From the NCBI GenBank assembly GCA_030686995.1, contig CM060687.1, positions 172,341,090 through 172,405,089 of the forward strand: a stretch of DNA of 64,000 nucleotides, in the 5' to 3' direction. The stretch's first letter is position 1, and each line of letters begins with the position of its first letter. A model generated the notes under the pieces. That model made no database searches, had not been told where the DNA came from, and was given only the letters and a program-made list of their open reading frames with translations. The stretch is from Artemisia argyi (Eukaryota; Streptophyta; Magnoliopsida; Asterales; Asteraceae). Below are positions 57,989 through 64,000 of the stretch, one piece after another. The translations under genes and the position numbers were made by a program.

Positions 57989-60900
57989 TTAGACTGATTT
58001 TTTTGGTTGATTATGCTCGGGTAACTTGAGTACACCTTCTTTCAGTAAAGGCTGCAATTCTTTCTTTGCTAACAGTCAGTTTACATATTATGGCTCTCCT
58101 TAGAGGTGAAGACATGGTAGGTTTGGGTAACGGGTCAACAATTAGTGTGTGGGTCAGATTGAAATGAAAGTAAACATATTTGTTCGAATAACAAACTTAA
58201 AACATGATTACTTTTTCATTGACCACAAATCTTTTTGACTTTTTTTTCAATTATAACCAATTGAATCAGCCGTTACGATACATCAGAAAGAGAGAAAAAA
58301 TATAAAGGCTCTAAGAAAAATCAATGTGGTTAAGTTACCTGTGACCTTGGGCCCATGTCTTACACTTCCCTTTGAAAACTTTCTCCCATAAAGTAGATGC
58401 AAAGGAAGGTGATTCGAGTATTAATTTTCTTATTGTCCTGCTTGAATGGAAGTTTTCTAGAAGATGTTCCTCTTCTGATTTAGGGGTTGCTACGACAGAT
58501 GCTATAGCTTCGTGCAAAGAAGCCAACTTTTCATCCAAATGTGGGCTAAGAATGTTGTCTGCGCCCCCTGAAGCAACCTACATTCAAACCACGTTGATAC
58601 ACTCACATATGGCGTGAAAAAAAAATTGTCAAGAGATATATATGCAAATAAGCACATACATTTCTTTTTTATATATGTAGCTAGCTGTTGATATTATTAG
58701 TTTATTACCTCAAACAAGACCTCTCTTCCATGATTTGATCTAAGCAATTCCTCAGCACTCTCGGTACATGCATCAATGAGACTCTGTATAAATAAGCAAA
58801 TGTAAACATTGATTGTGTGAGTTGTTTGTTTCAAACTGTCAAAATAGGATATCAAAAAATATAATATTTATTTTAAAAGATTTGTCTTTTTGAGAAATAG
58901 GAGTAGAAGTTTATCAGATCAGATTTAATAAAAAATGTAATAAGTAAACTTTAGTTTATCCTTGAATAATCAGTTTAGTTGCAGCTTGTATGAAACTGCA
59001 TATTTGACCCTAAAATAATTATTATCCGAACCTCAGCAAGTCCACTATCAACCAACAACTCTCGTCTTCGTAAAGCAGGATCCTTTTTCCCACCAGTTAC
59101 AGATTTTACAGTTTCATCTGCATCATTCATGTCCTCATCAGCTTCAGCATCTGAAGACTTAGCTTCGGTTTCTGCTTCTGCGCCACCCTGATGCAAAAAG
59201 AATGTAATTCGGAGAATATTACATCATTTTGTTTTACAAAAAAGACCAAAAAGTCAAACATAAAAATTACCGTTGTTAATAAAGAAGGTACAGATGAATC
59301 CAACAAAGACAAATCATCTGGGCTAAGATAACGTGAGCAATTTGGATGAAGAAGCTGCAATAAAGGGCGTCTTCCATTCTGAAATTACATTGAAAATAAC
59401 AATTAGTAACATTACTTTCAATAAAAAGATTAGACAGATATTACATAGTACTGAAGTTTGAATCATTTAAATTTATTAGAAGATAACCTTATCCAGAATC
59501 AAATCCTTTTGTACTGTTTGGAGTTCGCGAAGGATGGCCTTTTTTACTAACTGTGTGTCATCAACGACAGAAAGAATGCATGCGAGCACCTATTAAACAA
59601 GAAAAAAAGAATTTAGGCAAAACACAACATTCCAATTATTTTATAACACTTGGATCAAATATATGGCCACAACATAGATGATACATCTTAACGCAGAGTC
59701 AGAGTTCATCCTTACCATACTGCCAAATCTATCTAAAGCTATCTTACTGACGTGATCCTTCATTCCTTTAATAATTTTCTTTCTCTCCTGCAATAATTTA
59801 ACACATAAATAAACAGCTCAACTTATCAAGATAACAAAAAAGAGATGAATATATTTTAACAAACCTGGGCACTGCCATGCTTGATGCAAATAATCCCAAC
59901 CTTGGATAGTAAGATAACAAAAAAGAGATGAATATATTTTAACAAACCTGGGCACTGCCATGCTTGATGCAAATAATCCCAACCTTGGATCCATCTTTCG
60001 TATGGATCATCCGCACAAGAAGTGCACTCGATACATGTTGAATAACGTCTGCTGCAGAGGTCTATCCATACACTTGGTTTTAGAAACATGAATGAAACAA
60101 AAGGAAATAACGAAAATCAAAAATTTAAATACCTTATCAGCAATTGTAAAGTACTCCACAAGAACCTTGTGTAAGATGGAATGATCGACTATCCCTTTTT
60201 CTAAAATTGGTTGTAAAACAGCCGACATATGCCTCACTACTGCTGATTTTTGCAAATTCAGCTTTGCAATAATATCAACCAATCTGTTAATACAAAAGAC
60301 ATATATGAGACACACGGGTATGTAGAACATAGTAACAACCATAAATGTAACAAAAAAGAGGTGTATTTACCTGCGCTCTTTCACTTGACCTAAATCCTTA
60401 AACAACTGAAGCTCAGTAGAATACAGTTCCATTAAAAGAGATTGCTTTTGAGTGGCATTTCCCAGTTGATAAGCATGTTCAACAACTACAAAAGAAAGTG
60501 ACGAGATTAAATTCAACAATAGTGTCTTCAGAACAACATATAGATAAAGCAGAACAGTGGGGTGTACGATACAAAGATTAATAAAGAATATAGTAGTTTA
60601 CTGATCTTTAATGAGGAACTAAGGAAAGGGGGCAAAGGATCAATGGATAAATGACAAAATACAAGACATTTGTAAAATGAAAGTGAAGTGTCATACCAAC
60701 TGAACCGACCATATGTCGTAGAAGAGAAGCAACATGCCCATGGAGAGAAGATATGAATTCCACCACTTGTTCCTTTGAGGCTGCAAAAGCGAGGGTATAG
60801 TACAATAAGCAACAGACAATATTTCAGCTAATATAGATTTAAAACAGAATTATATAAAGTCTAATACGAACCATTATCCAACATCTTTGTAATGAGATGC

Positions 60901-61455
60901 ACTGCGTAAGTGTTGCAAGCTAGGGTGAGAAAATGTGGCTTCAGCTCCAGATAAACAGCATTTCTTTCGTCTTGTGAACAATACTTAGCACAAGTCTAAA
61001 GCAGAAAAAAGGTTATATTAGTACATGTGTAAAAGAAAAACACATCAAAAGGTTAAACACAATAGAACTTTGTTATTAACCTGAAGCACACGGCAAGAAA
61101 CATGGGAGCCGGCAATTTCATGAATTTTGCCCTTCATCTTCGTTAGAGCCTGACTCACCAACCTTAAGACATATTCAAAAACTTGTTAACGAAGATTAAA
61201 ACTTTAATTAAGACGTGTGCCCCACGTAAAACGTGCATTAATATACATACTTGGATCTATCTTCCTTTCCAATATTGCGACGCCTCATCTTTTCCCATAG
61301 TAAAGCAAGCTCCTGCATTGGATAATAATATTGATCTGAGTCATACGGCGAGATGAACTGTACTACTATATGGAAATAAATAAATTTAGTAGAGTACACA
61401 CTTGCTCAAGCGTGTAATGAGGCCTTCTCTTTTTCTTCCTAGCTTCAGCAAGTTC
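57989..61455 (-). pseudogene. PUM24: PUM24-like Pumilio/CPL-domain nucleolar RNA-binding protein gene
   Basis: In plants PUM24 is a nucleolar PUF-family protein of pre-rRNA processing. Exons on the - strand: 61402-61455, 61251-61312, 61081-61162, 60872-60995, 60697-60780, 60371-60485, 60133-60283, 59948-60061, 59716-59787, 59488-59589, 59271-59378, 59032-59187, 58709-58783, 58339-58577 and 57989-58073. All but the last have GT/AG borders and stay open, about 512 codons. Visible are E-L-A-L-L-W-E-K-M-R-R-R, Puf-repeat text (S-H-V-S-C-R-V-L-Q; T-Y-A-V-H-L-I-T-K-M), then the CPL-type region (S-K-V-G-I-I-C-I-K-H-G; L-H-P-N-C-S-R-Y-L-S-P) and an acidic insert. The last exon lacks 75 bp including its acceptor, and the N-terminal exon is uncertain, so the gene may be a recent pseudogene. 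Confidence 0.85.
59829..59994 (-). repeat. 83-bp tandem duplication over an exon end and splice donor
   Basis: 59829-59911 and 59912-59994 are almost identical. On the - strand this duplicates the last 43 bases or so of a PUM24-like exon with its donor CAG|GTTTGTT, so the intron carries a decoy exon end and a second donor at 59865. Confidence 0.9.
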
Positions 61456-61973
61456 CTGCAACATCGCAAATTATAAAATTCTCGTTACAAATGAAAATTT
61501 TATTCTGCTGTTAGAATGCTGGCTCACACTAGGCAATAGCATACGAAGTCTAACATAATATGAAAAAATAAGCAAAAAGAACTACCCAATATCGCATCGT
61601 CTTAAACAAGCCACACTTTGATAATAGGAAGTATTTGACATTACATTTTCAAATTGTGTTTTTAAGTCACATAATCACTTTCTGGTGTATAGGTATAGTG
61701 AAAAATATCTGATTATCCACATTTAGGCGTTTAATAATCATCTATTCTGTATTAAGTAGTTGCAACAATATCAAATCTGACTATCTGATTATATTTAAAA
61801 GTCGTTTTATGTGTAAATCCTAAAATAATAAAAACCTTCAAACCTTGACACTTAAACAACGATTATCACAACTTCAATTAGCAAAACCACAACCAAGCAC
61901 CAACTTCTGCAGCCCCTTTTGTCACAGCTAAAAAATCTACATCTAATAACTCTGTATGACATAACCACATTCA
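61456..61973. other. Intron or 5' region of the PUM24-like gene
   Basis: About 500 bases upstream (on the - strand) of the first clear exon; no coding segment recognised. Confidence 0.5.
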
Positions 61974-62210
61974 GGGGGTGTTTGTTTCGGCTTATATAGC
62001 CGGCTTATGGCTTTTGGGCTTATATTTCATAAGCTCGCTTTTTGTGGCTTATTATGAAACTTTTTGGCTTATATAAGCTTTATATAACATAATAAACTTA
62101 CATAAGCCGAAAAGTTTCAAAAGAAGCCACAAAAAGTGATCTTATGAAACATAATCCGAAAAACCAAATAAGCCCTACGCCGGGTATATAAGTCGAAACA
62201 AACACCCCTC
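61974..62210. mobile_element. Foldback MITE with GGGGTGTTTGTTTCG ends
   Basis: 237 bp. Left GGGGGTGTTTGTTTCGGC and right TCGAAACAAACACCCCTC are inverted, and internal stretches (GGCTTATATAAGC; CATAAGC...GCTTAT) make nearly the whole element palindromic. Target duplication unclear (perhaps TCA), so superfamily not assigned. Confidence 0.8.
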
Positions 62211-62442
62211 AAAACACAAAACAACCCTTGATTTCAGAATCTGTCCCATTTTCCAGATTGCCATGATGCACGTAACATAAAAAGGCACGCCTTTCTACGT
62301 CTAAAGGCGAATGAAGCTGCAACATAGATTTCTAGTAACAAACTTCTCCTAAATACATACATATTCATTTCAACAACATTTTCCCACAAAACCAACAAAA
62401 TCCAAATTCAAATAAACTCAAATAACAAATTAAACAATATAC

Positions 62443-62550
62443 GAAGCTCTCGTTTAGTTTTGGGCCCATCATTACTCGTATCAGGTTTCTTAAACCCTTT
62501 GTTGGTTGGTCGTTTGATGATTTAAGTTTCTTTTTTGGACCATCAATCAG
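62443..62550 (-). pseudogene. Candidate N-terminal exon of the PUM24-like gene
   Basis: The - strand encodes, in two frames, G-P-K-K-K-L-K-S-S-N-D and then K-K-P-D-T-S-N-D-G-P-K-T-K-R-E-L, a Lys-rich, Ser/Asp-containing stretch expected before the E-L-A-E-A-R-K-K-K exon. A frame change near 62495-62505 is needed, I see no in-frame ATG, and the phase to the next exon does not fit. Confidence 0.4.
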
Positions 62551-62559
62551 TCCTTATTT

Positions 62560-62822
62560 ATCATTTTTATTAATGAAAAAAAGAGATTACAATACAAGTT
62601 CTTCATGTACTTTACGAGTAATAATTAACTTGGCATAAGTAATTGGCAATGGTAGAATTGGGAATAGTAAAGGAATGGCGGCTGCGTGTCACCCACAAAG
62701 AAAAAAACAAGTTATTGAAAGCGTTGTTAAGGGTCACTATCGTAAATATGAAATAAACAAAATGTAAGGGCATATATGTAATTTACTTTCTATTTTATGT
62801 GGATGAATCAATTTTTCCCCTT
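62560..62822. other. Intergenic spacer between PUM24-like and SRK3
   Basis: AT-rich, no gene seen. The two genes are divergent here. Confidence 0.5.
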
Positions 62823-62980
62823 CGCATATAGTACAGTACATCCATTGAATGTGGATATTAACTGTATAAGCTAATTACATAGTATAAACATTGACATTTT
62901 GTCAAGAAGACTTGTTGACCCCAAAGCATACGGTAGGTGATAATAAGACTTTGATTCCATTCAAAAAAAAAATATTTTTT
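62823..62980 (+). promoter_or_regulatory. SRK3 proximal promoter with W-box
   Basis: Similar to the SRK2 promoter; TTGACC W-box at 62915-62920 inside GTCAAGAAGACTTGTTGACC. It has a 20-30 bp insertion (ATAAGCTAATTACATAGTAT) relative to SRK2. Confidence 0.6.
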
Positions 62981-63000
62981 TTTTGAGGAGCTTGAAGGAA

Positions 63001-64000
63001 ATGATTTTAATGGAGGAAGCAACCATACTTGTTCTTCTAGTTTTTTCACTCCACATGCAAAAAATATACACAGCCGAAATTGACATCATCTCAAACTCAA
63101 GCTTCTTGACAGAAAACGACACGCTGGTATCTCCTGGTAGAACATTTGAACTGGGATTCATCAAGCCAGGTAGCTCGGATAACACTTACGTTGGTATTTG
63201 GTATAAGCAAATTTCTGTTAAAACAGTGGTTTGGGTTGCCAACAGAGACTACCCCCTCACCAATGTATCATCAAGCATTTTAAGGATTGACAGTGTGGGA
63301 AATCTTGTTCTCAAGAACTATACCGATCATGTAGTGTGGTCATCCAACTCAACATCAACAGGAAATGCAACTGCACAGCTTTACGACTCTGGAAATCTAG
63401 TCATCACGGATCAAAACAGCATGAAGATTCTGTGGGAGAGTTTCAATTATCCAACGGATACTAATCTACCAGGCATGAAGTGTGGAAAAAATTACTTAAC
63501 AGGCGCCGAATGGCATTTAACATCATGGAAGAGTATTGATGATCCAGCTATAGGGGAATTCACCTGGAGCATGGACACACGTGGTTATCCTCACTTCGTA
63601 CTAAGAGATGGTTTGGAGGTCAAGTTTCGGCACGGACCATGGAATGGTGAATGGTTTAGTGGGTCATCCTGGCCTTCCAACAACACTTACTTTTCATACA
63701 ATACGGTTATTAATGAAAAATAGGCGGTTATCTTTTATAATATGTTAAACAATTCTGTCATATCGAAGTCCACCTTGACTTCTTCTGGGAATCTAGAACG
63801 TTCAGTGTGGCAAGAAGATAAGAAAATATGGGAGGTTATTGTGACATTACCAAAAGATATTTGTGACACGTACAAAATCTGTGGCCCTTATGGAAGCTGC
63901 AACACTGAAGACACGCAGAAATGTTCGTGCTTAGATGAGGCAAAATTTGAGCCGATAAACAAAAGGGGTTGGGTAACAGGAGATTGGACACGTGGTTGTG
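63001..64000 (+). pseudogene. SRK3: G-type lectin receptor-like kinase, partial, premature stop
   Basis: Ectodomain exon running off the right edge. ATG 63001 (or 63010) is chosen because the position matching the SRK2 start is TTG here. Signal peptide I-L-V-L-L-V-F-S-L-H; B-lectin domain with F-E-L-G-F, W-V-A-N-R-D-Y-P-L-T-N and S-G-N-L-V; then the S-locus glycoprotein domain (L-T-S-W-K-S, W-N-G-E-W-F-S-G). TAG at 63721-63723 stops the frame at the same codon as in SRK1; SRK2 has GAG. After the TAG the same frame stays open to the window end, including C-G-P-Y-G-S-C-N. As read it would give a secreted lectin-type fragment of about 240 residues. Confidence 0.85.

Overview
The window is plant nuclear DNA: intron-rich genes, large LTR retrotransposons nested in each other, MITEs, (TA)n tracts and AT-rich spacers. 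I would guess a eudicot, probably Asteraceae, because the long coiled-coil Gag of two Copia/Sirevirus-type elements resembles proteins I remember as abundant in that family. That is recall, not a search.

Host genes. The backbone is a duplicated unit: a G-type (S-locus) lectin receptor-like kinase on the + strand, facing a PUM24-like Pumilio/CPL nucleolar RNA-binding protein gene on the - strand. Copy 1 (SRK1) lies at 16236-17141 and 34877-36350 and is broken up by transposons; only the last exon of its PUM24 partner survives (37748-37884). Copy 2 (SRK2, 53321-57456) is complete in layout but damaged, and is followed by a 14-exon PUM24-like gene (57989-61455, possibly to 62.5 kb). A third receptor (SRK3, from 63001) runs off the right edge. 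All three receptors carry inactivating lesions.

Transposons, left to right. A (1-6893): non-autonomous, Ty3-like element with 3.1 kb LTRs and a non-coding interior, inserted in the zinc knuckle of B. B (6894-16235): Sirevirus-like Copia, inserted in exon 1 of SRK1. D (17356-34399): Copia element inserted inside a foldback MITE in SRK1 intron 1, with a perfect 5-bp target duplication. C (21495-32773): a second Sirevirus-like element, inserted in the RNase H region of D. E (41723-53133): a young, nearly intact Copia element whose gag is split by a solo LTR (44130-47626, - strand) of the A family. Each nest closes with a matching target duplication where both ends are visible. There are also hAT-type MITEs in SRK1 and SRK2, a probable SINE (36777-37082) and another foldback MITE (61974-62210).

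Most unusual signals: (1) the A-family LTR carries, in antisense, the internal Pol III control region of 5S rRNA; (2) the 3' non-coding regions of B and C share a series of stem-loops ending in GGGGGAG tracts, with compensatory base changes; (3) gag and pol overlap in the -1 frame at the same place in B and C; (4) element A contains a three-way-junction inverted repeat; (5) the two PUM24 3' ends carry complementary lesions; (6) a MITE sits exactly in the HRD catalytic motif of SRK2.

No rRNA gene, complete tRNA gene, CRISPR array or bacterial feature was seen.
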